Notes: generated from the sequence alone by a model not told the origin. Shown: positions 18,880-27,534, counted from the first letter of the stretch. The stretch is DNA of 64,000 nucleotides from Pseudomonas paraeruginosa PA7 (GCF_000017205.1 NC_009656.1:2732001-2796000), one strand, 5' to 3'. A program made the numbers and translations.

Positions 18880-19877
18880 GGACGACCAATCCCAGCGCCG
18901 ATCGTGGCGATCTCCATGCCGACCACCTGGACCTGGCCGCCGCCCGCTCCTGGATGTCGCGGGTCTGCGGGCCGCACCGGCTCGAGGCGCAGAGCCCGGG
19001 GCTGGTGCAGTTCCAGCACCACGGCAGCGTGCTGAAGTCGATGTGCACCACCCTGGGCTACATCGCCTACGGCACCGACGTCACCATCACCGTCGAGGAT
19101 GCCGCGGCGTTCAACGCCTACAGCCTGAGCCTGCCCCTCAGCGGCGAGCAGGAGCTGAGCCGGGGCGGCCTGCGCCTGCTTTCCGACGTCCGCCGCGGGG
19201 TGATCATCGCGCCCAACGAGCGCCAGGAACTGAGTATCGCCGGGGACTGCCGCAAGCTGCAGGTGGTGATCGGCCGCACGGCGATGCGCAAGGTCCTGGA
19301 GGAGATGTTGCAGCGGCCGATCGATACACCCTTGCGCTTCGATCCGGAGATGGACGCCCTCGACGGCGCCTCGGCTTCCTGGTGGCGTACCGTGCGGCAT
19401 GTCAGCGAGGAAATGGCGCGCAGCGAACTGTACACCCAGGCCTTCTTCAGCCGCGACCTGGAGCGCGCGCTGATCAAGGGGCTGATCCTGGCCCAGCCGA
19501 ACAACTACAGCGAGGCCCTGCAACAGGGTCTCGCTGGCCGCCCGCCACATTACCTGCTGCGCGCCCGCGACTTTCTCCAGGCCAACGCCCGCGAGCCCTT
19601 GAGCCTGGAGGACGTGGAACGCGCCGCCGGGGTCTCGCGGTTCAAGCTGTTCGAGGGCTTCCGCCGCTACTTCGGGGTGTCGCCGATGAGCTACCTCAAG
19701 CACTACCGGCTCGCCGCGGCGAGAGAGGAGATCCTCGCCAGCGGCGGCGCCCGCAGTATCTCGACGATCGCCCTGGGCTGGGGCTTCAGCCACCTCGGAC
19801 GCTTCTCGGTGGACTACCGCAAGCGTTTCGAGGAAACCCCGAGCATGACCCAGCAGCGCGCCGCGCGGCGCTCCTGA
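18876..19877 (+). CDS. antR: AntR, AraC-family activator of anthranilate degradation
   Basis: A 333-residue AraC/XylS protein. N-terminal ligand domain about residues 40-220, with LSLPLSGEQELSRGGLRLLS typical of the AraC-binding-like fold; C-terminal twin helix-turn-helix LSLEDVERAAGVSRFKLFEGFRRYFGVSP and ISTIALGWGFSHLGRFSVDYRKRF. It activates antABC with anthranilate and is divergent from it. LasR/RhlR and PrrF inputs are known for this gene. It is followed 8 bases later by the convergent catR stop. Confidence 0.92.
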   Translation: MRTTNPSADRGDLHADHLDLAAARSWMSRVCGPHRLEAQSPGLVQFQHHGSVLKSMCTTLGYIAYGTDVTITVEDAAAFNAYSLSLPLSGEQELSRGGLRLLSDVRRGVIIAPNERQELSIAGDCRKLQVVIGRTAMRKVLEEMLQRPIDTPLRFDPEMDALDGASASWWRTVRHVSEEMARSELYTQAFFSRDLERALIKGLILAQPNNYSEALQQGLAGRPPHYLLRARDFLQANAREPLSLEDVERAAGVSRFKLFEGFRRYFGVSPMSYLKHYRLAAAREEILASGGARSISTIALGWGFSHLGRFSVDYRKRFEETPSMTQQRAARRS

Positions 19878-19885
19878 GGGGGCGC

Positions 19886-20758
19886 TCAGGCGTCGTCGCG
19901 GCCGATCAGCGCCAGGCAGCGCCGCAGGTGCGGCGAGCCGTCGCCCTGGCGCCGGCTGACGATGATCGGCGAGGTCAGGGAGGCGTCGGCCAGGGCCTGG
20001 TAGGCGACGTCGTCGCGGTGCTGCAACTGCACCGAGGCCGGTACCAGGGTCGCGCCGAGGCCGGCGGCGACCAGGCCGATGGCGGTCTGCATCTCGTTGG
20101 CCCATTGCGTCACGCGCAGGCTCAGGCCGTGGGTGGCGAACAGCGCCAGCACGTGGTCGGCGTAGCTCGGCCGCGGCTGGCCGGGGTAGAGCACGAACGG
20201 CTCGCGCGACAGGCGCTCCAGGCTCAGCGGCTGGCCGAGCAACGGGTGGCCGGCGGGCAGGGCGGCGACCAGCGGCTCTTCGCTGAGCACGCTCTGGCGG
20301 ATCGCCGGGTCGTCGATGCGGATGCGCCCGAAGCCGATGTCGATGTGTCCGCTCTTCAGCGCCTCGACCTGCTGCAGGGTGGTCATCTCCAGCAGGCCCA
20401 GCTCCAGCTCCGGATCGCCGCGCAGGTGACGGATCAGCTCCGGCAGCACGCCGTACAGCGCCGAGGGCACGAAGCCGATGCCGAACCACTGGCGCTGGCC
20501 CTCGCCGATCCGCCGCGTGCTGTCGCAGAGGCTTTCCAGCTGTTCCAGCAGGGTCGCGCTCTGCTCGTGGAAGAAGCGCCCGGCCTCGGTCAGGCGCAGC
20601 GGCCGGCCGCGTTCCAGCAGGGCCACCCCGAGCGTTTCCTCGAGCTGCCGGATCTGCCGGCTCAGCGGTGGCTGGGCGATGTGCAGCTGCTCGGCGGCGC
20701 GGGTGAAGTTGAGGGTCCGGGCGAGCGCCTGGAAGTAGCGCAGGTGACGAAGCTCCAT
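19886..20758 (-). CDS. catR: CatR, LysR-type regulator of catechol degradation
   Basis: A 290-residue LysR-type regulator: N-terminal winged helix MELRHLRYFQALARTLNFTRAAEQLHIAQPPLSRQIRQLE and a two-subdomain effector region (about 90-290). cis,cis-Muconate is the known inducer of CatR. It is divergent from catBCA across 158 bases. Its ribosome site GGAGGT sits inside an ATAC-N7-GTAT palindrome (20760-20774), so CatR binding would block its own expression. Confidence 0.92.
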   Translation of the reverse strand: MELRHLRYFQALARTLNFTRAAEQLHIAQPPLSRQIRQLEETLGVALLERGRPLRLTEAGRFFHEQSATLLEQLESLCDSTRRIGEGQRQWFGIGFVPSALYGVLPELIRHLRGDPELELGLLEMTTLQQVEALKSGHIDIGFGRIRIDDPAIRQSVLSEEPLVAALPAGHPLLGQPLSLERLSREPFVLYPGQPRPSYADHVLALFATHGLSLRVTQWANEMQTAIGLVAAGLGATLVPASVQLQHRDDVAYQALADASLTSPIIVSRRQGDGSPHLRRCLALIGRDDA

Positions 20759-20759
20759 G

Positions 20760-20774
20760 ATACCTCCAGGGTAT
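20760..20774. promoter_or_regulatory. CatR operator, ATAC-N7-GTAT palindrome over the catR ribosome site
   Basis: ATACCTCCAGGGTAT at 20760-20774 is a perfect match to the ATAC-N7-GTAT consensus of the CatM/BenM/CatR group and keeps the LysR T-N11-A rule (T at 20761, A at 20773). It lies one base from the catR start codon and 142 bases upstream of catB. Sequence match is direct; binding is inferred. Confidence 0.75.
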
Positions 20775-20845
20775 GGTTCGAGAGGAACATGATATTGGAC
20801 CCTGGCGAAGAAGACGATGGATGCTTGGTTGAGACTGCGGCGAAA

Positions 20846-20865
20846 CCCGTTCGGTATCGAACGGG
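20846..20865 (+). promoter_or_regulatory. Perfect hairpin in the catB leader
   Basis: CCCGTTCG (20846-20853) and CGAACGGG (20858-20865) form an 8-bp perfect stem with the tetraloop GTAT, 51 bases before the catB ATG. No T run follows, so it is not an obvious terminator. It may be an RNA hairpin in the leader or a protein site. Confidence 0.5.
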
Positions 20866-20916
20866 ATCTGTACCACGAGCCGCCGAGAACCCGACCGCAA
20901 CCCAGGTGGACCCCGA

Positions 20917-22038
20917 ATGAGCCAAGCCGTCATCCAGAGCCTCGAGTCGATCATCGTCGACCTGCCGACCATCCGCCCGCACAAGCTGGCCATGCACACC
21001 ATGAACCGGCAGACCCTGGTGATCCTCCGCCTGCGCTGCAGCGACGGCATCGAGGGCCTCGGCGAGGCCACCACCATAGGCGGCCTGGCCTACGGCAACG
21101 AAAGCCCGGAGAGCATCAAGAGCAACCTCGACGCGCATTTCGCCCCGTTGCTGCTGGGCCAGCCGGCGGATAACGTCAACGCCGCGATGCAGCGCCTGGA
21201 CCGGCACATCAGGGGCAACACCTTCGCCCGCTCGGCGGTGGAAACCGCACTGCTCGACGCCCATGGCAAGCGCCTCGGCCTGCCGGTCAGCGAACTGCTC
21301 GGCGGGCGCCTGCACGACAGCCTGGAAGTGGCCTGGACCCTGGCCAGCGGCGACACCGGCCGCGACATCGAGGAGGCCGAGCGGATGCTCGACCTGCGCC
21401 GCCACCGGCACTTCAAGCTGAAGATCGGCGTCGGCGAGGTGGACGCCGACCTGGCCCATGCGATCGCCATCAAGCGCGCCCTCGGCGAGCGCGCCAGCGT
21501 GCGCGTCGACGTCAACCAGGCCTGGGACGAAGGCGTCGCCCAGCGCGCCTGCGCGGTGCTCGGCGACAACGGCATCGCCCTGATCGAGCAGCCCATCGCC
21601 CGCCACAACCGCGTCGGCCTGGCGCGCCTGAGCCGCCTCGGCGGCGCGCCGATCATGGCCGACGAGGCCATCGAGAGTGTCGAGGATGCCTTCCACCTGG
21701 CTCGCGAGGGCGCCGCCCCGGTGTTCGCCCTGAAGATCGCCAAGAACGGCGGTCCGCGCGCCGTGCTGCGTTGCGCGGCGATCGCCGAGGCGGCCGGGGT
21801 CGGCCTGTACGGCGGGACCATGCTCGAGGGCGGCATCGGCACCCTGGCCGCCGCCCACGCCTTCGTCACCCTCGACCGCCTGGCCTGGCACAGCGAGCTG
21901 TTCGGCCCGTTGCTGCTGACCGAGGACATCCTCGCCGAGGCGCCGCGCTACCAGGATTTCCACTTGCACGTGCCGCGCGCGCCGGGCCTCGGCCTGGCGC
22001 TCGACGAGGAGCGCCTGGCGCGCTTCCGCCGGCGCTGA
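20917..22038 (+). CDS. catB: CatB, muconate cycloisomerase
   Basis: A 373-residue enolase-superfamily muconate-lactonising enzyme. It converts cis,cis-muconate to (+)-muconolactone using Mn2+. Catalytic residues sit at the positions known for the Pseudomonas enzyme: Lys167-x-Lys169 (FKLKIG), metal ligands Asp198 (VDVNQAW), Glu224 (LIEQP) and Asp249 (MADE). An ATG at 20917 follows a weak ribosome site (CCAGGTGG). First gene of catBCA, divergent from catR. Confidence 0.95.
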   Translation: MSQAVIQSLESIIVDLPTIRPHKLAMHTMNRQTLVILRLRCSDGIEGLGEATTIGGLAYGNESPESIKSNLDAHFAPLLLGQPADNVNAAMQRLDRHIRGNTFARSAVETALLDAHGKRLGLPVSELLGGRLHDSLEVAWTLASGDTGRDIEEAERMLDLRRHRHFKLKIGVGEVDADLAHAIAIKRALGERASVRVDVNQAWDEGVAQRACAVLGDNGIALIEQPIARHNRVGLARLSRLGGAPIMADEAIESVEDAFHLAREGAAPVFALKIAKNGGPRAVLRCAAIAEAAGVGLYGGTMLEGGIGTLAAAHAFVTLDRLAWHSELFGPLLLTEDILAEAPRYQDFHLHVPRAPGLGLALDEERLARFRRR

Positions 22039-22069
22039 AACCGTTCCGCAGACAGAGGAGAAACGCACG

Positions 22070-22360
22070 ATGCTGTTCCACGTGAAGATGACTGTGAAGC
22101 TGCCCGCCGACATGGACCCGCAGCGCGCCGAGCGGCTCAAGGCCGACGAGAGGGAAATGGCCCAGCGCCTGCAGCGCGAGGGCAGTTGGCGGCACCTCTG
22201 GCGGATCGCCGGGCACTACGCCAACTACAGCGTGTTCGACCTGCCCGGCGTCGAGGCGCTGCACGACACCCTGAGCCGGCTGCCGCTGTTCCCCTACATG
22301 GACATCGAGATCGACGGGCTCTGCCGACATCCCTCGTCGATCCATGCGGACGACCGCTGA
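22070..22360 (+). CDS. catC: CatC, muconolactone delta-isomerase
   Basis: A 96-residue protein, the exact size of the decameric muconolactone isomerase family. Characteristic N-terminus MLFHVKMTVKLPADMDP and the FPYMDIEIDGLCRHPSS tail. It isomerises muconolactone to beta-ketoadipate enol-lactone. AGAGGAGAAA stands 8 bases upstream. It is 31 bases after catB and 44 before catA. Confidence 0.95.
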   Translation: MLFHVKMTVKLPADMDPQRAERLKADEREMAQRLQREGSWRHLWRIAGHYANYSVFDLPGVEALHDTLSRLPLFPYMDIEIDGLCRHPSSIHADDR

Positions 22361-22404
22361 GATTCCCTTCCCACGCCTGACAACAACAAACAGAGGCAAC
22401 CGCC

Positions 22405-23337
22405 ATGACTGTGAATATTTCCCAGACTGCCGAGGTCCAGCGCTTCTTCGAAGAGGCCAGCGGCCAGCTCAACGAACGCGGCGACCCGCGCACCAAGGCC
22501 CTGGTGCGGCGCATCCTCGACGACACGGCGAAGCTGATCGAAGAGATGCAGGTCACGCCCGACGAATTCTGGAAAGCGGTGGACTACCTGAACCGCCTGG
22601 GCGGCCGCCAGGAGGCCGGCCTGCTGGCCGCCGGGCTGGGCCTGGAGCACTACCTGGACCTGCTGCTCGATGCCCAGGACGCCGAGGCCGGCCTCACCGG
22701 CGGTACGCCGCGCACCATCGAGGGCCCGCTGTACGTCGCCGGGGCGCCGCTGAGCGATGGCGAGGCGCGGATGGACGACGGCCGCGACCCCGGCACCGTG
22801 ATGTTCCTCCAGGGCCGCGTCAGCGGTCCCGACGGCCGGCCACTGGCCGGGGCCATCGTCGATGTCTGGCATGCCAACACCCAGGGCACCTATTCCTACT
22901 TCGACAGCAGCCAGTCCGAGTACAACCTGCGCCGGCGCATCCGCACCGACGCCGACGGCCGCTACCGCGCGCGCAGCATCGTGCCGTCCGGCTACGGCTG
23001 TCCGGCCGATGGCCCGACCCAGGAGCTGCTCGACCGTCTCGGTCGCCACGGCCAGCGTCCGGCGCACATCCACTTTTTCATCTCGGCGGCGGGGCATCGG
23101 CACCTGACCACCCAGATCAACCTGGCGGGCGACCAGTACCTGTGGGACGACTTCGCCTATGCCACCCGCGATGGCCTGATCGGCGACCTGCGTTTCAACG
23201 ACGACCCCGCCGCCGCTCGTGACCGTGGCGTGGAGGGCGGGCGTTTCGCCGAGCTCGATTTCGACTTCCAGCTCCAGGCCAGCCCGGCACCCGCCGCCGA
23301 GCGCCGCAGCCAGCGGCCACGGGCCTTGCAACAGTAG
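22405..23337 (+). CDS. catA: CatA, catechol 1,2-dioxygenase
   Basis: A 310-residue intradiol dioxygenase that opens catechol to cis,cis-muconate. The non-haem Fe(III) ligands are Tyr163 (WHANTQGTYSYF), Tyr197 (PSGYGCP), His221 and His223 (AHIHFF). An N-terminal helical linker domain of about 100 residues forms the dimer interface and binds phospholipid in this family. All three upstream dioxygenase routes here (benzoate, anthranilate) feed it. Last gene of catBCA. Confidence 0.95.
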   Translation: MTVNISQTAEVQRFFEEASGQLNERGDPRTKALVRRILDDTAKLIEEMQVTPDEFWKAVDYLNRLGGRQEAGLLAAGLGLEHYLDLLLDAQDAEAGLTGGTPRTIEGPLYVAGAPLSDGEARMDDGRDPGTVMFLQGRVSGPDGRPLAGAIVDVWHANTQGTYSYFDSSQSEYNLRRRIRTDADGRYRARSIVPSGYGCPADGPTQELLDRLGRHGQRPAHIHFFISAAGHRHLTTQINLAGDQYLWDDFAYATRDGLIGDLRFNDDPAAARDRGVEGGRFAELDFDFQLQASPAPAAERRSQRPRALQQ

Positions 23338-23405
23338 GACCGAGACCGGGGAGGGCGGCTGGTCGCTGGCAGCCATTCCGCCAGCTTCCGCTACGCGCGA
23401 AGGCG

Positions 23406-23430
23406 AAAAAAAGGCGCCATGACTGGCGCC
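23406..23430 (-). terminator. Rho-independent terminator of the small secreted-protein gene
   Basis: On the minus strand, a GGCGCC/GGCGCC stem (23425-23430 and 23413-23418) with a 6-base loop is followed by seven T (A run at 23406-23412). It lies 62 bases past the stop at 23493. A second inverted repeat, ACTTGTCC (23436-23443) / GGACAAGT (23462-23469), lies just before it and could be part of an alternative fold. Confidence 0.75.
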
Positions 23431-23492
23431 TCAGGACTTGTCCAAAGGAGCAACCCAAAAAGGACAAGTGTATTGCTCGGTAACGATGCGGT

Positions 23493-23711
23493 TCAGCCGT
23501 TGCCGTCCTTGCGCTCCCCGCACTTGCTGCGGTCGGCTTTCTGCGCCTGGGCCTCCAGTTGCTGCTTCTGCAGGCGTTTCTCGCGCAGTTCCTTCTGCGC
23601 GGCACGGAATTCGGCGTTGTACTGCCAGGAGCGTTCGCTGCCGTCCTGGGCCTGGGCAGTGGCGGCACCGAGCGCCAGCAGGGCGGCAAGGGCCATCGGC
23701 ATGATCTTCAT
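23493..23711 (-). CDS. Small secreted charged protein (hypothetical)
   Basis: A 72-residue protein beginning with a clear signal peptide, MKIMPMALAALLALGAATAQAQ. The mature part of about 50 residues is strongly charged and helix-prone (EFRAAQKELREKRLQKQQLEAQAQ), probably a short coiled coil, and ends with a lone Cys in SKCGERKDGNG. The start was placed at 23711 because GAGAGG lies just upstream and the signal peptide begins there; the frame is open further out. Periplasmic location inferred. No function known. It is divergent from the porin gene opdT. Confidence 0.75.
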   Translation of the reverse strand: MKIMPMALAALLALGAATAQAQDGSERSWQYNAEFRAAQKELREKRLQKQQLEAQAQKADRSKCGERKDGNG

Positions 23712-24071
23712 GGCAAACCTCTCGGGTTGGCTCGCTGCGGAACGAGGTATTCGTCCCGATGGAGCCAAGAGTAAGAGCGGACGGATTACCCAAGGGTGAG
23801 GGGGAGATTACGTTTCCGATAACTTCGGCGACGCTCCGATGCCTGGCGGAACAGTCTGGCCGAAGCGGATTAAGCGCCAGTTAAGATTGCGGAAAAGTAA
23901 TCCCTCCCTCATGTCCGCGTCATTTACCCGGTTCCAGAATCACCCCACGGTCAATGCCGGAAGCGGCAGGACTGCGCGGGGGCGCGATCGACCAGAAGTT
24001 CACGCACAGCCAGCGCCGCAGGGCATGGCCGCAGAAGAAAAACAGACATGAACCGATCTGGAGCAATCGCC
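23712..24071. promoter_or_regulatory. Spacer between the small secreted-protein gene and opdT, with tandem TTAAG repeat
   Basis: About 360 bases with no convincing gene. At 23869-23885 there is ATTAAG-CGCCA-GTTAAG, two half sites with an 11-base period that fit an OmpR-family response-regulator site. It matches both the PmrA-type TTAA repeat pattern and the TTA-N8-TTAA pattern seen before dsbD2 at 49958-49972. The upstream GGAGCAA at 24058-24064 is the likely opdT ribosome site. Otherwise nothing recognised. Confidence 0.5.
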
Positions 24072-25415
24072 ATGCAAGGGGATGGAAAGAAACGACTGTG
24101 GACGCTTCCGCTGTTGCTGGGGGCCGGGCTGATGACCTCGGCCGTCGCCGAGGAGAGCGCCGAACGCAGCAAGGAAGGCTTCATCGAGGGCAGCGAGCTG
24201 AACCTGCTGCTGCGCAACTACTATTTCAACCGTGATTTCCGCAAGGGCCAGTCGAGCCCGGTCGGTGGCGGCTACAGCGAGGAATGGGCACAGGGCTTCA
24301 TGGCCAATTTCTCCTCGGGTTTCACCCGGGGCACCGTCGGTGTCGGCATCGATGCCTTCGCCCAGCTCGGCGTGCGTCTGGACAGCGGCGGCGGGCGCTC
24401 CGGCGCCGGCGGCAGCGTCGACCTGCTGCCCTACGACAGCCAGGGGCGCGCCCAGGACGACTATTCGCGGGCCGGCGGCGCGGTCAAGCTGCGCTGGTAC
24501 GGCACCGTGCTGCGGGTCGGCGACGTGTTCCCGGAGACCCCGGTGGTGCAGTTCGGCAACAGCCGGCTGTTCCCCTCCAGCTTCCGTGGCTTCACCCTGG
24601 TCAACGACGGCCTTGTGGACGGGCTGACCCTGCAGGCCGGCAAGCTCGACTCGATGACCCAGCCCAACAGCACCAGTGCCCGCGACGACTTCTACGGCTT
24701 CTATGGTGGACGCATCGACTCGCCTTGGGTGGCCTATGCCGGCGGTGACTACCAGGCCACCGAGCACTGGAACCTCAGCCTCTACAGCAGCCGGCAGAAG
24801 GATGCCTGGGACCAGTACTTCGCCGGCACCAGCTTCAGCTATCCGCTGGACGAGAACCTGTCGTTGCTCGGCGGCGCCAATTACTACAAGGTCAAGGACG
24901 AGGGCAAGCAGGTGATGGGGGAGCTGAACAACAACATCTGGAGCGTGCGCGGAGGTTTCTCCTACGGTCCGCACCAGGTGCTGCTGTCCTACCAGCGCAA
25001 CAATGGCGACAACGATTTCGACTACCTGCGCCAGACCGACTCGATCTACCTCGACAACTCGATCCAGTACAGCGACTTCAACTCGCCGAAGGAGCGCTCC
25101 CTGATGCTCCGCTACGACCTCGACATGGCGGCCTTCGGCGTGCCGGGGCTGAGCTTCATGACCCGCTACGGCAAGGGCTGGGACGCCGACTACTCGGGAG
25201 CCAACAGCGTGTACATGCGGCGCGACGAGAACGGCAACCCGCTGACCAACCAGGGGCGCTGGGAACGCAACGTCGAAGTGAAGTACGTGGTGCAGAGCGG
25301 CGCGGCCAGGGACCTGTCGTTCCGCGTGCGCCAGGCCACGGTGCGCTCCGACAGCTTCGAGTCGGACCTCGACGAAGTCCGCCTGATCGTCGAGTACCCG
25401 CTGCAGGTCCTCTGA
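24072..25415 (+). CDS. opdT: OpdT, OprD-family outer-membrane porin
   Basis: A 447-residue OprD/Occ-type channel. The ATG at 24072 is favoured because GGAGCAA precedes it by 7 bases and it opens a compact signal peptide (KKRLWTLPLLLGAGLMTSAVAEE); another ATG lies 24 bases upstream. Family signatures: GFIEGSELNLLLRNYYFNRDFR after the signal, EWAQGFMANFSSGFTRGTVGVGIDAFAQLG and the final strand VRLIVEYPLQVL. The family takes up basic amino acids or aromatic and carboxylate nutrients; tyrosine is reported for OpdT. Its place between catechol and other genes would suit an aromatic substrate. Confidence 0.88.
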   Translation: MQGDGKKRLWTLPLLLGAGLMTSAVAEESAERSKEGFIEGSELNLLLRNYYFNRDFRKGQSSPVGGGYSEEWAQGFMANFSSGFTRGTVGVGIDAFAQLGVRLDSGGGRSGAGGSVDLLPYDSQGRAQDDYSRAGGAVKLRWYGTVLRVGDVFPETPVVQFGNSRLFPSSFRGFTLVNDGLVDGLTLQAGKLDSMTQPNSTSARDDFYGFYGGRIDSPWVAYAGGDYQATEHWNLSLYSSRQKDAWDQYFAGTSFSYPLDENLSLLGGANYYKVKDEGKQVMGELNNNIWSVRGGFSYGPHQVLLSYQRNNGDNDFDYLRQTDSIYLDNSIQYSDFNSPKERSLMLRYDLDMAAFGVPGLSFMTRYGKGWDADYSGANSVYMRRDENGNPLTNQGRWERNVEVKYVVQSGAARDLSFRVRQATVRSDSFESDLDEVRLIVEYPLQVL

Positions 25416-25423
25416 GGGCCCGG

Positions 25424-25445
25424 CGCCGCCCCGCCCGGGGCGGCG
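25424..25445. terminator. GC-rich hairpin after opdT
   Basis: A 10-bp perfect stem CGCCGCCCCG (25424-25433) / CGGGGCGGCG (25436-25445) with a 2-base loop, 8 bases after the opdT stop. There is no T run, so it is a weak candidate terminator or an mRNA end stabiliser. Confidence 0.4.
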
Positions 25446-25661
25446 TGCCGCGACAGCCCGTTGCTGGCGGCTGCGCGGCTGCGCTGCTACCTTCCTCTGG
25501 GTAGGCAGGCCGAAGGACGGCCCCTGGCCTGGCCTCGACCTGCCGCCCGGCGCTGCCATGCGAACCTCGGCGACGCCATCACACCCATGCCGCCCGGGCA
25601 CCGGCGTGCCCGAGGCAGCCCAGGCTACGGGCGCCGCGTAGCCAGCCAAGCGGGAGCAGAC

Positions 25662-26279
25662 ATGGCCTCGTGGACCTTGGTGGACGCCAGCGTAATCGCG
25701 CTCCGCCATCCCTACACCTTCTACAAACCGGACGCCGAGACCATCGACCGGGTCGCGGTCGGGGAAAGCGTCAAGCTGATCTTCGCCTTCGATACCGACA
25801 ACCCGGACGCGCCGCGCGCCGAGCGGCTCTGGGTGACGGTGGAGGGCATCGAGGCGAATGGCGCCTTCAGCGGCCGCCTGGACAACTATCCGCAGTACAT
25901 CCGCGACCTGTCGCTGGGCGAGCGTATCGTCTTCGAGGCGCGGCACATCATCAATACCGAGCACGACCCACGGGAAACGCCGATCTCGCGCTATGCCCGG
26001 CGCTGCTTCGTAACGCGCCGGGTGATCGACGAGGGGAAGGCGGTCGGCTATCTCTACCGCGAGGCGCCGGAGGAGGAGAACGACAGCGGCTGGCGGCTGA
26101 TGGCCGGCGACGAGTCGGACGACTACATGAACACCGCCGGCACCACAGCCTACGTCAGCCTCGGCTCGGTGCTGAACGCCGACGACAGCATCCTGCCGCT
26201 GCTCGACGCGCCACCGGGCCGGGCCTTCGAGCGCCTGGCCGACGGTTCCTTCATCGAGGTACAGGGGCCGGAGGGCTGA
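25662..26279 (+). CDS. DUF2185 / Imm33-like protein
   Basis: A 205-residue cytoplasmic protein with no signal peptide. Residues about 115-195 (CFVTRRVIDEGKAVGYLYREAP, DSGWRLMAGDESDDYMN) fit the DUF2185 family, predicted to be immunity proteins of polymorphic toxins (Imm33). The N-terminal half (about 1-110) resembles DUF2314-like proteins (ERLWVTVEGI, IRDLSLGERIVFEARHI). The start at 25662 follows GGAGCA. It ends 1 base before the stop of the SUKH-ankyrin gene, convergently. No toxin gene is visible nearby, so the immunity role is inference from the family only. Confidence 0.7.
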   Translation: MASWTLVDASVIALRHPYTFYKPDAETIDRVAVGESVKLIFAFDTDNPDAPRAERLWVTVEGIEANGAFSGRLDNYPQYIRDLSLGERIVFEARHIINTEHDPRETPISRYARRCFVTRRVIDEGKAVGYLYREAPEEENDSGWRLMAGDESDDYMNTAGTTAYVSLGSVLNADDSILPLLDAPPGRAFERLADGSFIEVQGPEG

Positions 26280-26280
26280 G

Positions 26281-27534
26281 TCAGCCTGCCAGTCCGGCGA
26301 GGAAGCGCTCCAGGCGTTCGGCCAGGGCCAGGTAGTCTTCCGGAGTGCGGTTGCTGCCCATCTTCCCCGACCTGACCCGCTTCGCATCGCTGCGTTCGCG
26401 TTCGGCGCGGCTGCCCAGCGCCAGGCGCAGGGCGCTGGCCCGCGTCGGCGACTCTTCCAGCAGCGGGCGCGCCATGCTTCGCGCGGCGTCCTCGTCGCCA
26501 TACTGCAAGGCCAGGAGCACGGTGTTCGGGTCGCTGCTCGCGCCAAGCCGCAGCAGGCGTTCGGCCAGGGCCGCGTCGAGATGCGCGGCGCCGATCCGCA
26601 GACTGTCCTCGTGCACCGCGACACCCTGGTCGAGCAGCCATCCGGCAGCCTCCAGGCGACCGCGCGCAAGGCATGCTTCGAGCACACCGCCACGTCCGCG
26701 CAGGGTTTCGGCGAAATCGCAGCCGGCCCCGCGCAGGCGTTGCAGCAGGTCGATGTCGCCGGCTTGCGCGGCTTCGGCCAGGGCCAGCTGGCGCAGCCGC
26801 GGCTCGGCGGCCAGGCGGCCGTCGGCAAGGGCCGGCCGCCAGTCGAGGATGCGCTGGCGCAGCAGGACTTCCAGGCGGCCCTTGAGCGCCTTGCCGGTCT
26901 CCCCGGCGGACTCCAGGGCGTCCAGCGCTTCCAGCAGCTCGTCGGCCACGCCGCAGGCGTTCTCGGCGTCGAACGGATCCTGTTCGAAGGACAGCAGGCG
27001 GAACAGCCCGCCGACGTCGTCGGCCAGGCGTGTCGCCGAGTCCTGGTGCAGGCGCCCGGCCCAGGCTGGCGGCAGGCCGTGGCTCCAGGCGATCACCGCG
27101 CCGTACTCGGGACCGGGCTCGACGCAGACGTAGAGCCGCTCCAGGTACTCGAAGCCGCCGAACGGCAGGTAGGCCAGCCTGCCATCCCAGGCGCGACCTT
27201 CGTCCTCGGCGGCTTGCGCGGCCAGTTCGCGTTCGTGTTCGATCCAGCCCCAGAGATCGTGGTAGCCGTCGCTGTCCGGGTAGAACAGCTCGTTGAAGGA
27301 AAACGGGTGGCGGTGGCCGTCGTAGTCGACTTCCAGGTCATAGCCGAGGCGCCCGCCGAAACAGGTGCGCCAGAGTCGCAGCAACTCCTCGGGAAGCGGC
27401 CCGGCCAGGCCCTCGGCGAGGCGCTGGAGAGCATCGCTGGAAACCGGCGGCTGGGTGTCGTACACCACGCAGCCGTCGAACACGGCCAGGCGATGGGCCT
27501 GCAGGAGTTGGCGTTCGGCGGGGGAGAGTTCCAT
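26281..27534 (-). CDS. SUKH (SMI1/KNR4)-ankyrin-type protein
   Basis: A 417-residue protein. The N-terminal 200 residues look like a SUKH domain (LPEELLRLWRTCFGGRLGYD, FPFGGFEYLERLYVCVEPGP-like core), a fold used by toxin-immunity proteins. The C-terminal 190 residues are ankyrin-like helical repeats (LLQRLRGAGCDFAETLRGRGGVLEACLARGRLEAAGWLLDQG, in part; LAERLLRLGAS). The ATG at 27534 has only a weak ribosome site; a GTG at 27573 is an alternative. It is divergent from the LRR-kinase gene over 116 bases and convergent with the DUF2185 gene. The fold assignment was by eye and needs a profile search. Confidence 0.65.
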   Translation of the reverse strand: MELSPAERQLLQAHRLAVFDGCVVYDTQPPVSSDALQRLAEGLAGPLPEELLRLWRTCFGGRLGYDLEVDYDGHRHPFSFNELFYPDSDGYHDLWGWIEHERELAAQAAEDEGRAWDGRLAYLPFGGFEYLERLYVCVEPGPEYGAVIAWSHGLPPAWAGRLHQDSATRLADDVGGLFRLLSFEQDPFDAENACGVADELLEALDALESAGETGKALKGRLEVLLRQRILDWRPALADGRLAAEPRLRQLALAEAAQAGDIDLLQRLRGAGCDFAETLRGRGGVLEACLARGRLEAAGWLLDQGVAVHEDSLRIGAAHLDAALAERLLRLGASSDPNTVLLALQYGDEDAARSMARPLLEESPTRASALRLALGSRAERERSDAKRVRSGKMGSNRTPEDYLALAERLERFLAGLAG

